Position numbers and translations under genes: made by a program. From an uncultured Campylobacter sp. (GTDB taxonomy: Bacteria; Campylobacterota; Campylobacteria; Campylobacterales; Campylobacteraceae), in the NCBI RefSeq assembly GCF_937890585.1, contig NZ_CALACG010000325.1, positions 1 to 10,424 of the forward strand: a stretch of DNA of 10,424 nt, written 5' to 3'. The notes beneath the pieces are model-generated. The model was not told the DNA's origin. It made no database searches and saw nothing but the letters and a program-made list of their open reading frames with translations. Below are positions 1-5,748 of the stretch, in pieces. Numbering within the stretch: position 1 is the first letter of the stretch; every line of letters begins with the position of its first letter.

Positions 1-514
1 GGTTTGGATCAATGAAGGCAGGTAGTGAAACATTCTTAGGGGGTAGGGGGTTATTATTAGCTTGTAATTTTAATAGCTTGTAATTTTCTTGGCTTGTATT
101 ATTATTACGCGCGCATACATTATATGGCGGTTCAAAAATTTCTGCATCGCCGTTAAAATTTTCTTTAACGGCGTTTAGATTTTCTTTATCGGCGGTTAAA
201 GGATTTTTTAACGGCGGTTGTTCTTCGTTATTTAGGGCAAGTAGTTTGATTTTTCTATTTGTTACCACTGCTCCAAATTTTTGTAACTCAACTTCAATGT
301 AGCCACATTTTTTTAATTTAGAAATAGCACCTGAAATCCAAACCGATGTTTTATTTAGTTTGCTCGCTAAGTAGTCATTATTGGCGTAGCAGTACCCCTC
401 TTTAGCTGATAATGAAGAGATCAAAAGCAACAGCCTAAGCTCGTTTTGTATTCTTTCATCAAATAGCCAAGAGTTAAAACAAACGGCATATCCATTTTGC
501 AAATTATCACTCAT
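1..514 (-). CDS. phage replication protein with N-terminal helix-turn-helix domain (partial, C-terminus outside window)
   Basis: The frame opens with ATG at 514-512 and stays open to the window edge (171 codons seen). A GGAAAGG ribosome site lies just upstream, and the start overlaps the stop of the preceding 28-residue ORF as ATGA. Residues about 13-95 look like the HTH_36 type of winged helix common in phage and plasmid replication proteins: a helical stretch ending in ISSLSAKEGYCYANNDYLASKL, a recognition-helix-like part with SVWISGAISKLKKCGYIEVE, then a wing ending in NRKIKLLAL. From about residue 98 the protein becomes polar, rich in Asn, Lys and Pro, like a linker before a helicase-loader-type C-terminal domain. 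The DNA for this linker holds short repeats that may be an origin. It is the last visible gene of the leftward early operon. The replication role is inferred from family resemblance; the domain call is fairly sure. Confidence 0.75.
   Translation of the reverse strand, partial: MSDNLQNGYAVCFNSWLFDERIQNELRLLLLISSLSAKEGYCYANNDYLASKLNKTSVWISGAISKLKKCGYIEVELQKFGAVVTNRKIKLLALNNEEQPPLKNPLTADKENLNAVKENFNGDAEIFEPPYNVCARNNNTSQENYKLLKLQANNNPLPPKNVSLPAFIDPN
58..107. repeat. three tandem 16-bp iteron-like repeats in the replication gene
   Basis: The motif GCTTGTA starts at 60, 76 and 92, an exact period of 16. The first two copies share TAGCTTGTAATTTT (58-71 and 74-87); the third, GCTTGTATTATTA, is less exact. 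The stretch is very AT-rich. Placement inside a replication-protein gene resembles lambda ori within gene O. The repeats are seen directly; the origin role is inferred. Confidence 0.55.
126..220. repeat. second set of spaced repeats (GGCGGTT-like) with a perfect 10-bp inverted repeat
   Basis: Copies of GGCG(G)TT lie at 126-132, 170-176, 191-197 and 213-219, the last three about 21-22 bp apart, i.e. two helical turns. A copy in the opposite direction at 148-157 (CGCCGTTAAA) forms a perfect inverted repeat with TTTAACGGCG at 164-173, with a 6-base loop. A weaker dyad GTTAAA/TTTAAC occurs at 195-200 and 207-212. All lie in the linker-coding part of the replication gene. They may be initiator-binding sites or may just reflect repeated Asn/Lys codons. 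Confidence 0.5.
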
Positions 515-597
515 CTTAGCCCTTTCCAAATTTCAATAAATGTGTCAAGTATCGCCATAACACAAAGAGCAACTAAAAGATATAATGGAGTATTCAT
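511..597 (-). CDS. 28-residue putative single-span membrane peptide
   Basis: ATG at 597-595 follows AAGGAT at a 6-base spacing, a good ribosome site. The product begins MNTPLYLLVALCVMAILDTF and ends IEIWKGLR. Residues 4-19 are hydrophobic enough to span a membrane once, with a charged C-terminal end. The stop TGA (513-511) overlaps the ATG of the replication gene, so the two are probably translationally coupled. Function is not recognised. It could be a real small membrane protein, or mainly a leader whose translation feeds ribosomes to the replication gene. The start, ribosome site and coupling argue that it is translated. Confidence 0.55.
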   Translation of the reverse strand: MNTPLYLLVALCVMAILDTFIEIWKGLR

Positions 598-633
598 TAC
601 GCTATCCTTTCAGTAGGTTTTAATATTGACGTG

Positions 634-867
634 CTACATCCGCTTATCACATCTTTTTTTTGATCCGATCTCGACCAGGAAACCGCGCGCTATTAGCTCA
701 TTAACACGTCCGCAAACGCTATTTATTGCTACGTTATACCAACGTGAAATTTCTTGCCTTGTCGCACCCTCTTTGTGCTGGCAAAACATCTCATATACGG
801 CTCTACGTTTGCCGCTTAGCTCTGGTTTTAGTTTTTTGTATGCCTCTAGGCTGTTATTCGCTACTAT
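634..867 (-). CDS. small winged-helix DNA-binding protein with apparent ATA start codon
   Basis: A 77-residue frame runs from 867 to the TAG at 636-634. It begins (I/M)VANNSLEAYKKLKPELSG and continues with a winged-helix-like part: RRAVYEMFCQHKEGATRQ, EISRWYNVAINSVCGRVNEL, then IARGFLVEIGSKKRCDK. An in-frame TAA lies just upstream (883-881 region), and no ATG, GTG or TTG occurs between it and the first conserved-looking residues. AAAGGAGG sits 6 bases before the ATA at 867-865, the ideal place, so ATA is the best start. The next ATG is deep in the first helix of the domain. The frame overlaps the end of the upstream ORF by 14 bases, typical of an operon. Likely a small phage regulator. The fold is inferred from the sequence pattern; the target is unknown. 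Confidence 0.6.
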   Translation of the reverse strand: MVANNSLEAYKKLKPELSGKRRAVYEMFCQHKEGATRQEISRWYNVAINSVCGRVNELIARGFLVEIGSKKRCDKRM

Positions 868-1078
868 TTTTAGCCTCCTTTTGCTTTAGCTTGGTTTCTT
901 GTTCAGATAGCCATTTAGGGAATTCTTTACCCCATTTTTTAAATGGGACAAGCCTCCTATTACGATCTCTAAAATTTGGGTTTGGCTTTCTGTTGCCATT
1001 CATAACGCTTCTAGGCATTGACGTTTTGCCATACTCTTTCAACAGTTTTTTTCTAATATTTTCTCTTAAATTTTTCAT
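854..1078 (-). CDS. 74-residue basic phage protein, first gene of the leftward early operon
   Basis: The preferred start is ATG at 1078-1076 (MKNLRENIRKKLLKEYGKTS). An in-frame TTG at 1093-1091 would add five residues but lies inside the operator. The protein is strongly basic, with many Lys, Arg and Asn and a charged helical C-terminus (about residues 50-72). It occupies the cro/N-like place: divergent from the repressor, with an operator only 8 bases upstream of the start. No clear helix-turn-helix is visible, so I do not call it Cro. The leader would be very short and the ribosome site is poor. It overlaps the following winged-helix gene. Function not recognised; existence is supported by promoter, operator and operon overlap. 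Confidence 0.55.
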   Translation of the reverse strand: MKNLRENIRKKLLKEYGKTSMPRSVMNGNRKPNPNFRDRNRRLVPFKKWGKEFPKWLSEQETKLKQKEAKNSSE

Positions 1079-1083
1079 ACACC

Positions 1084-1101
1084 AATGATACAATACGTGT
1101 C
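1084..1101 (-). promoter_or_regulatory. operator O1 within the leftward early promoter
   Basis: Read leftward it is GACACGTATTGTATCATT. The core GACAC-GTATT-GTATC (1087-1101) is an imperfect dyad. The same 18 bases occur in opposite orientation at 6241-6258. A TATAAA box (1107-1102, minus) lies directly before it, so a bound protein would cover the transcription start of the leftward operon. Confidence 0.7.
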
Positions 1102-1107
1102 TTTATA
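1102..1107 (-). promoter_or_regulatory. -10 box of leftward early promoter
   Basis: TATAAA on the minus strand, about 24 bases before the ATG at 1078 and directly next to operator O1. The -35 region is T/A-rich without a clear consensus, as usual in Campylobacter. Confidence 0.5.
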
Positions 1108-1120
1108 TTTTTCTTAAAAA

Positions 1121-1135
1121 GAAACCAAACGTGTT
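1121..1135. promoter_or_regulatory. operator O2, weaker copy
   Basis: GAAAC-CAAAC-GTGTT fits the dyad GAYAC-N5-GTRTC with one mismatch in each half. It starts 34 bp from O1 and 32 bp from O3, midway in the divergent region, matching the three-operator layout of many CI-type repressors. Confidence 0.45.
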
Positions 1136-1146
1136 TTTAATTCTTG

Positions 1147-1152
1147 TATAAT
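1147..1152 (+). promoter_or_regulatory. -10 box of repressor promoter
   Basis: Perfect TATAAT, 29 bases before the repressor ATG and directly before operator O3. Binding at O3 would therefore block the repressor's own transcription (autoregulation, inferred). Confidence 0.6.
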
Positions 1153-1167
1153 GATACAAACGGTATC
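1153..1167. promoter_or_regulatory. operator O3
   Basis: GATAC-AAACG-GTATC, a perfect 5-bp inverted repeat with a 5-base centre, just after the repressor -10 box and ending 14 bases before its ATG. It is the most symmetrical copy of the motif in the window. Confidence 0.65.
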
Positions 1168-1181
1168 AAAAAGGAGACGTT

Positions 1182-1892
1182 ATGGCGTTGGCTGAAATAC
1201 TCAAATACTATTTAAATAAAAGTGGTGACACGGCAAAAAATATTGCCGAAGAGTTAGGCGTAACTAGAGCAGCTGTAACTAATTGGAGCAACGGTATAAG
1301 AAGTCCAAAAGACGCAGCCCAGTATAATGCTCTATCTGACCGCATTGGAGTTCCAGTTGATAAGCTACTGGATGATACTTTTTTGGAAGACCACGAAATA
1401 GCAGAGCTTTTTTCTGATGATATTAAAAATAAAAAATGGCAACTTAAAAGAATTAAAAATTTAATTACGATTAACTATTATGAAGATGTTGAAGCTTCTG
1501 CTGGCTACGGCGTAGTTAATGCAGAAATAAAGCCATTGCAAGTAGATGTAAGCCCTGAATTTTTAGAAAATGTCTTATCTATTCCTCACTATGGTAATAT
1601 TGATGTAATCAAGGTGCGTGGCGATAGCATGGAGCCTTTTGTGAGTGACGGTGAAAGGGTAGTAATAGAGCGCGAAGCAGAACCAAAAAATGGGGATGTA
1701 GTAATAGCAAACTATAACGGCGATATTTACGTCAAAAAATTTTTTAAGAAGCCACCAAAAAAATATATAAAGCTAAGTTCAATGAATAGTTTTTATCCTG
1801 ATATTGAGCTAGAGGGTGACGAGGTTGATAGCCTCATTATTGTTGGCGTAGTTCGTGCCAAATTTAATCTAAAAATTAAGCTTTTTTCATAA
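1182..1892 (+). CDS. LexA/CI-type self-cleaving phage repressor (XRE helix-turn-helix plus S24 peptidase)
   Basis: 236 residues. Residues about 17-42 (AKNIAEELGVTRAAVTNWSN) are an XRE-type helix-turn-helix that binds operator DNA. The C-terminal half (about 105-225) is a LexA-like S24 peptidase: cleavage dipeptide Ala107-Gly108 in EASAGYG, catalytic Ser149 in VRGDSMEP and Lys185 in DIYVKKF, with the 36-residue Ser-Lys spacing expected of the family. The start is supported by AAGGAG at 1171-1176, five bases before the ATG. The gene is divergent from the leftward early operon across three dyads that are probably its own operators. As in lambda CI, activated RecA should stimulate self-cleavage and induce the phage. 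The family call is very sure; the operator assignment is inferred. Confidence 0.95.
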   Translation: MALAEILKYYLNKSGDTAKNIAEELGVTRAAVTNWSNGIRSPKDAAQYNALSDRIGVPVDKLLDDTFLEDHEIAELFSDDIKNKKWQLKRIKNLITINYYEDVEASAGYGVVNAEIKPLQVDVSPEFLENVLSIPHYGNIDVIKVRGDSMEPFVSDGERVVIEREAEPKNGDVVIANYNGDIYVKKFFKKPPKKYIKLSSMNSFYPDIELEGDEVDSLIIVGVVRAKFNLKIKLFS

Positions 1893-1902
1893 TAGTCGAT
1901 TT

Positions 1903-2028
1903 GTGAATGGAGGCTGGCTTATTTTAAAAAATAATTTCAGCCCACACAAAGAGGGCTACGAGTGCGAGATACTTGGCAAAGTATGCGGTAAACTCCATTG
2001 CGAAGTATACAAAGGACTTACGTTTTAG
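1903..2028 (+). CDS. possible 41-residue Cys-containing ORF (doubtful)
   Basis: A frame from GTG at 1903 to TAG at 2026-2028 includes EGYECEILGKVCGKLHCEVY, with three cysteines. No ribosome site precedes the GTG, and the frame is open further upstream through the repressor's 3' end. It may be a relic of a longer gene or chance. An imperfect hairpin (GGCTG 1912-1916 with CAGCC 1938-1942, inner TTATTTT/AAAATAA) lies at its start, without a T-run, so it is not a standard terminator. The rest of 1893-2109 shows only a possible TATAGT -10 box at 2050-2055 for the next gene. Confidence 0.2.
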   Translation: MNGGWLILKNNFSPHKEGYECEILGKVCGKLHCEVYKGLTF

Positions 2029-2109
2029 GATTATGGGATAAAGTAAAAATATAGTAGGCGATTATTAGCATGATAGTTTCAACGAGATTTTAGAAAGGAA
2101 AAATAATCT

Positions 2110-3696
2110 GTGGCAGCATCGAACAAAGAGTTAATAGAAACTTTTCAAAAGGCGATAGAGCAGACAAAAAGACACCCCTTTTTATTTTTAGGCTCAGGCT
2201 TTTCTATGCGCTATATGGGGACACCTACATTCGAAGAGCTACTTAAACAATTTACAGGCTTTATCAGCGACGATGAGTATAAATTTGCTTCGTATGGCAC
2301 AGCTGAAAGTTCTCTGCCACAAATAGCACAAGAATTAGAGAAAGACTTTAATGCAAATTTCTTCAATAATGATACTTTTATGCCTATGCTGAAAAAGCAA
2401 AATAATGTGCTTATAAAAAACAGAGTATCGCCATTTAAAATAGCCCTAGCGAGCTATTTTCAGAAATTTACAATAGAAAAAATAAAAACTGACGATCCGC
2501 AAATATCAAAAGAAATAGAATTATTAAAAAGAATATCTATTCGTAGTGTTAGCGGCGTAATAACTACAAATTACGACAATTTGGCTGAGAGTATATTTGA
2601 GGGCTTTCAAAAGTATATCGGGCAAGACGAGCTATTTTTTGCGGGCATTCAAGAAATATCGGAAATTTATAAAATACACGGATGTTGCACCGACCCAAAA
2701 AGCATACTCATAACACAACAAGATTATGATAAATTTCATGAAAAAGACAAATACTTAGCCGCAAAACTTATGACTATTTTTTTAGAATATCCAATTGTTT
2801 TTATAGGATATTCAATAAATGACGAAAATATCAAAAGGGTTATAGAAAATATAACAGAATGTCTAACTCAAGATCAATTAAAAAAATTAAGCGCTAGATT
2901 ATTTTTCGTAAAAAGGTTGCGTGATGGCGACGTGCAAGGCATTTATACGTACATGTTAAACGGATTAACTATGACGCAAATTTCTACAAACGATTTTTCT
3001 CTGGTTTACGAAGCTATAGGTAATGCAAGGTCTCAATATAACCCAAGAATAATTAGGCGGTTAAAAAAGGATGTCTATGACGTCGTTATGTCAAACAGCT
3101 CAAGTGGCTTGATAAGGGTTGTAGGGCTTGCTGATATTGACGACAAGCAAGAGATTGATAGTGTTGTTATTGGAGTAGGTAAAGACTACTACGGCAAAGA
3201 GCCTACAGCTGCAGATATTTACAGAGATATTTTATTTGAAGATACGAAGTTAGATCCAAAAAGGGTTTTAGAGGACTATATACCAAAACTAATCACTCAA
3301 AGCACCAAAATGCCTATTTTTAAGTATATAAAGCAAATGAAAGATAGAGGTGAGAAGGTAGTGTTGTGTGATAAAGTCAATGCCCTAGTAAATGATTTTA
3401 GACAAAGAGGGGCTACAGCCCTATACAGCAACACCGACAAGAAAAAGATCAATAAATACGGTGCCACATATATGGGAAAAACCATAAACGATTTAGTCGA
3501 TACTGAAAACAATAACGACCCATTGCCCCCACACAAGGCCTATACTTTTGTGTATCTATTGCAAATAGAAAATATAAATTTAGATGACTTTTACCGGCTT
3601 TTATGCAGAACACTGGAAGAGAAAAGCTCTATAATAAACGACAGTTTTTTTAAGAAAATGATAAGACTGTATGATTATTTAAAATATGGAGTATAG
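2110..3696 (+). CDS. SIR2-family protein, probable NAD-hydrolysing phage-defence effector carried as prophage cargo
   Basis: 528 residues. The first ~270 form a SIR2-like domain: nucleotide-binding FLGSGFS (26-32), ITTNYDNLAE (151-160) with the NAD-site Asn154, KIHG (188-191) with likely catalytic His190, and VFIGYSINDENI (230-241). The C-terminal part, about 270-528, matches nothing I recognise; it may sense infection or mediate assembly. GTG at 2110 is the only usable start, because TAA stands in frame at 2104-2106; AAGGA lies 11 bases upstream. SIR2 proteins of this kind (Thoeris ThsA, DSR, SIR2-HerA, short-prokaryotic-Argonaute SIR2 partners) destroy NAD on phage attack. No partner gene of those systems is adjacent, so this would act alone. 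It sits after the repressor inside the operator-bounded segment. The domain call is sure; the defence role is inferred. Confidence 0.85.
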   Translation: MAASNKELIETFQKAIEQTKRHPFLFLGSGFSMRYMGTPTFEELLKQFTGFISDDEYKFASYGTAESSLPQIAQELEKDFNANFFNNDTFMPMLKKQNNVLIKNRVSPFKIALASYFQKFTIEKIKTDDPQISKEIELLKRISIRSVSGVITTNYDNLAESIFEGFQKYIGQDELFFAGIQEISEIYKIHGCCTDPKSILITQQDYDKFHEKDKYLAAKLMTIFLEYPIVFIGYSINDENIKRVIENITECLTQDQLKKLSARLFFVKRLRDGDVQGIYTYMLNGLTMTQISTNDFSLVYEAIGNARSQYNPRIIRRLKKDVYDVVMSNSSSGLIRVVGLADIDDKQEIDSVVIGVGKDYYGKEPTAADIYRDILFEDTKLDPKRVLEDYIPKLITQSTKMPIFKYIKQMKDRGEKVVLCDKVNALVNDFRQRGATALYSNTDKKKINKYGATYMGKTINDLVDTENNNDPLPPHKAYTFVYLLQIENINLDDFYRLLCRTLEEKSSIINDSFFKKMIRLYDYLKYGV

Positions 3697-3819
3697 ATCG
3701 TAGCCCCACCCCTTGCCTATTAGCCCATTATCATCTAGGATAGTCCGCCCAGGTAGTCAGCGAGGCATTGCACTCTCTATTTGTAATTCTAACAAAAAAG
3801 AGTAAATGATTGCATAAAA

Positions 3820-3836
3820 ATTAAATTAAATTAAAA
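3820..3836. repeat. short ATTAA tandem repeat before the thermonuclease gene
   Basis: Three exact ATTAA units at 3820-3834, 16 bases before the thermonuclease ATG. Probably simple AT-rich promoter DNA. I see no clear terminator or ncRNA in the rest of 3697-3849. Confidence 0.3.
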
Positions 3837-3849
3837 GAATTGAAAAGAA

Positions 3850-4287
3850 ATGAAAAGCATTTTATTACTAGCAATGCTGTATGCGTCGCTCTTTGCTTTC
3901 CCTGCAAAAGTCATAAAAATATCTGACGGCGACACTATCACTGTGCTAAACGGCAAAGAGCAAACAAAGGTCAGACTATACGGCATTGACGCTCCAGAGA
4001 AAAAGCAAGACTACGGACAACGATCAAGGCAATTTTTGGCTAGCCTGATCGCAGGGCAAGTGGTAGAAGTAGAGCCAAATGGCAAAGATAGATATAAACG
4101 CACGCTAGGAATTATCCACCATAAAGGGCAGGATATAAACGCTCAAATGGTGCTAAATGGCTACGCTTGGGTTTATGTGAAATACTCGAGAATATATGTA
4201 GATCAAGAAAAAACGGCTCGTGAGAAAAAGCTAGGACTTTGGCAGAGTAGCGATCCTACTCCGCCGTGGCAGTTGAGAAAACGTTAA
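3850..4287 (+). CDS. exported thermonuclease (staphylococcal nuclease-like, SNase)
   Basis: 145 residues. Residues 1-16 (MKSILLLAMLYASLFA) are a signal peptide, so the enzyme likely acts in the periplasm or outside. The rest is an SNase fold cutting DNA or RNA with Ca2+: ISDGDTITV (24-32) with Asp28, VRLYGIDAPE (41-50) with Arg42 and Glu50, and DRYKRTLG (80-87) with Arg84, matching the staphylococcal Asp21, Arg35, Glu43 and Arg87. The C-terminus PTPPWQLRKR is typical. The ribosome site is weak. Its TAA overlaps, tail to tail, the stop of the minus-strand lipoprotein gene. A second copy of its last codons occurs at 5048-5074. A role in degrading incoming DNA or scavenging nucleotides is possible but not shown. 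Confidence 0.9.
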   Translation: MKSILLLAMLYASLFAFPAKVIKISDGDTITVLNGKEQTKVRLYGIDAPEKKQDYGQRSRQFLASLIAGQVVEVEPNGKDRYKRTLGIIHHKGQDINAQMVLNGYAWVYVKYSRIYVDQEKTAREKKLGLWQSSDPTPPWQLRKR

Positions 4288-4292
4288 TTTTT
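4261..4292. repeat. imperfect direct repeat flanking the lipoprotein gene (copy 1; copy 2 at 5048-5079)
   Basis: Both copies contain GAGAAAACGYTAATTTT and encode the end of an SNase. They lie 787 bp apart, just outside the lipoprotein gene and its spacer, consistent with recombination or cassette insertion at this junction. Confidence 0.5.
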
Positions 4293-4940
4293 AGGCAGTC
4301 TTAGGATTAGTGCTACTCCGTTATTGTCGCCTTTTTGTGTTAATATGTTAGTGGCTACATCATTTAATCTTATAACCACGGACGAGTCTTTTGGCATATT
4401 AAAATCAATATAATAGGTTGGAGTGTCATCAATAAAAGCACTCTCGGCTATTAAGTTTTTTACTTCGGTGCCAGTATCATTAATTATTCTAAACATTACA
4501 AAGAAATCAAATTTAGAAATACTTTGTTTTTGAAAATTCTCTATTTTATCACGCAGTCCCCTCGTTGCAATAACTAAAAGATTATTGTTTTGGTCTTTGC
4601 CTATTTTTAGCTCAGCGCCTTGTATTTCCGTTTCAAGTACGTTTTTGCCAAAATAAACTGGTATAACAAAAGAAGCCACAGAATCCATTTTTACTTTATA
4701 GCACTCTTTAAACTGCGCTCCATTAAATACTTGCGGGATTTTTAATTTTAAATCAATAAGTGCTTTTGACTCTTGCCTAGAATCTTCATAAGAATTACAC
4801 CCAGGAACTTCAACGTTTAATGTTGCCATTCTTGCTTGGTTATCCCCATTGAGCGCTGACAACGGTATATCTGTTAAAACGGCTGTTTTACACCCCGCAA
4901 AAAGAAACCCGATTAAAATTAATAACAAAAACCTATTCAT
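4284..4940 (-). CDS. putative lipoprotein of unknown function
   Basis: 218 residues. The N-terminus MNRFLLLILIGFLFAGCK is a lipoprotein signal with lipobox LFAGC and Cys17 as lipidation site, placing the mature protein on a periplasm-facing membrane or the surface. The rest is soluble, mixed alpha/beta in character, with no motif I recognise. AAGGAG lies 6 bases before the ATG, and TATAAT (4978-4973, minus) about 33 bases before, so it has its own promoter. The stop overlaps that of the convergent thermonuclease gene. Imperfect direct repeats of the thermonuclease end flank the gene, suggesting it came in as a cassette. Phage lipoproteins can block superinfection or alter the host surface; which applies here cannot be told. 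Confidence 0.75.
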   Translation of the reverse strand: MNRFLLLILIGFLFAGCKTAVLTDIPLSALNGDNQARMATLNVEVPGCNSYEDSRQESKALIDLKLKIPQVFNGAQFKECYKVKMDSVASFVIPVYFGKNVLETEIQGAELKIGKDQNNNLLVIATRGLRDKIENFQKQSISKFDFFVMFRIINDTGTEVKNLIAESAFIDDTPTYYIDFNMPKDSSVVIRLNDVATNILTQKGDNNGVALILRLPKN

Positions 4941-4972
4941 CCTTTACTCCTTGATAAAGATTTGTATTTAGA

Positions 4973-4978
4973 ATTATA
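4973..4978 (-). promoter_or_regulatory. -10 box of the lipoprotein gene
   Basis: TATAAT on the minus strand, about 33 bases before the lipoprotein ATG (4940-4938), in an AT-rich spacer with no clear -35 box. Confidence 0.5.
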
Positions 4979-4994
4979 TCATAAAGGCATTTTT

Positions 4995-5016
4995 AAAAAA
5001 CATAACATTAAGTTAT
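4995..5016 (-). terminator. weak terminator-like hairpin after the restriction-like gene
   Basis: Read leftward: ATAAC, loop TTAAT, GTTAT, one G, then six T. The stem is short and has only one G-C pair, so termination strength is doubtful, but its place between the end of the upstream minus gene and the lipoprotein promoter fits. Confidence 0.35.
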
Positions 5017-5047
5017 CTTTAATATAACCTTTGGGAATATTCTCTTC

Positions 5048-5074
5048 CCACCATGGGCGTGGAGAAAACGCTAA
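5048..5074 (+). pseudogene. 3' relic of a second thermonuclease gene
   Basis: On the plus strand 5048-5074 reads PPWAWRKR-stop, the usual SNase C-terminus (compare PPWQLRKR-stop at 4261-4287). No other part of a nuclease gene precedes it. The DNA match covers about 32 bases (4261-4292 against 5048-5079, about 25 identical). Its TAA overlaps the stop of the convergent restriction-like gene, just as the intact copy's TAA overlaps the lipoprotein stop. Confidence 0.55.
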
Positions 5075-5748
5075 TTTTGATTAGCGTAAAATTTAGCGAC
5101 TTCACATAATTTTTCAGAATAGGCATAAATATCCTCGATCCTATTAAGTTGAAATCTTGTTTCATTTTTCTCACTATCCATTATGCCTAGTTGTTTTTTA
5201 TTGTCAGTAAAATATAATCTACATATCGGCTTTCGGTTATTATCATTAAAAAATATTGCAAAGTAAGACTGAGCATCTCTATGTGTTATATTCTCTACAT
5301 TTGTGACCGCTGCCAATATTGCCCTAACAATATAAAAAGCGTCTAGCTCCTCTTGTGTTGTTATGATTTTATTATCGTCCTCTTGTGGCGGTAGCGGCTC
5401 GACTTCTTTTTTTGTTTCTTTATCTAATGCTGACGTCAGTCTATCCCTTACCATATCATTTATGCGTTGAGCAAAAACCGCTTTTAATAGTGGTGTTATT
5501 TGGTCTATTCTTTTCTCAGTGGCTACCTGATCGCTTATTTTTTTGAAAAAGAATGCTGCAAATTCGCGGCTAGGGTTTTCAAGCTCTGCTGCTACGATTT
5601 TATCAAGCTGGTTTGTGTATTTTAGGTTGTTCGCCGTGTTAAAAATATTTTCTAAGTCAAAATTCTTTTTGTGAAATTTCTCAAGCTCAAACACTTGTGT
5701 ATCTTTTATCTTTGTTATATCAAAGCTTAAAAATGGCGTTGTGTCCAT
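5071..5748 (-). CDS. C-terminal part of HsdR-N-type restriction-like protein (split by A8 tract)
   Basis: 225 residues starting MDTTPFLSFDITKIKDTQVF. It continues, in the next frame, the 137-residue ORF at 5720-6133: joining DLEEK at the A-run to NIMDTTPFLSF gives one protein of about 353 residues, the usual length of this phage- and defence-associated family. The middle is helical; residues about 132-222 (ELDAFYIVRAIL, HRDAQSYFAIFF, RKPICRLYF, IEDIYAYSEK) are the family's conserved C-terminal domain. There is no good ribosome site before the ATG at 5748, so separate translation would be weak, though overlap with the upstream ORF could allow coupling. No internal stops or other damage are seen, so the break is recent or regulated. 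Confidence 0.75.
   Translation of the reverse strand: MDTTPFLSFDITKIKDTQVFELEKFHKKNFDLENIFNTANNLKYTNQLDKIVAAELENPSREFAAFFFKKISDQVATEKRIDQITPLLKAVFAQRINDMVRDRLTSALDKETKKEVEPLPPQEDDNKIITTQEELDAFYIVRAILAAVTNVENITHRDAQSYFAIFFNDNNRKPICRLYFTDNKKQLGIMDSEKNETRFQLNRIEDIYAYSEKLCEVAKFYANQN

Noticed and set aside
58..107. Possible start of a CRISPR array
   Set aside because: Units are 16 bp in direct tandem with no unique spacers and lie within an open coding frame; no cas genes are present.
626..1088. Two plus-strand open frames (87 and 120 residues) opposite the leftward operon
   Set aside because: They are antisense to well-supported minus-strand genes, have odd Leu/Ser/Phe-rich composition and no ribosome sites.
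1079..1093. TTG start at 1093 for the leftward first gene
   Set aside because: It lies in the operator at or near the expected transcription start, so ATG 1078 is more likely.
3697..3849. Terminator after the SIR2 gene
   Set aside because: Only weak GCCT/AGGC-type pairings and no T-run were found, so no terminator is called.
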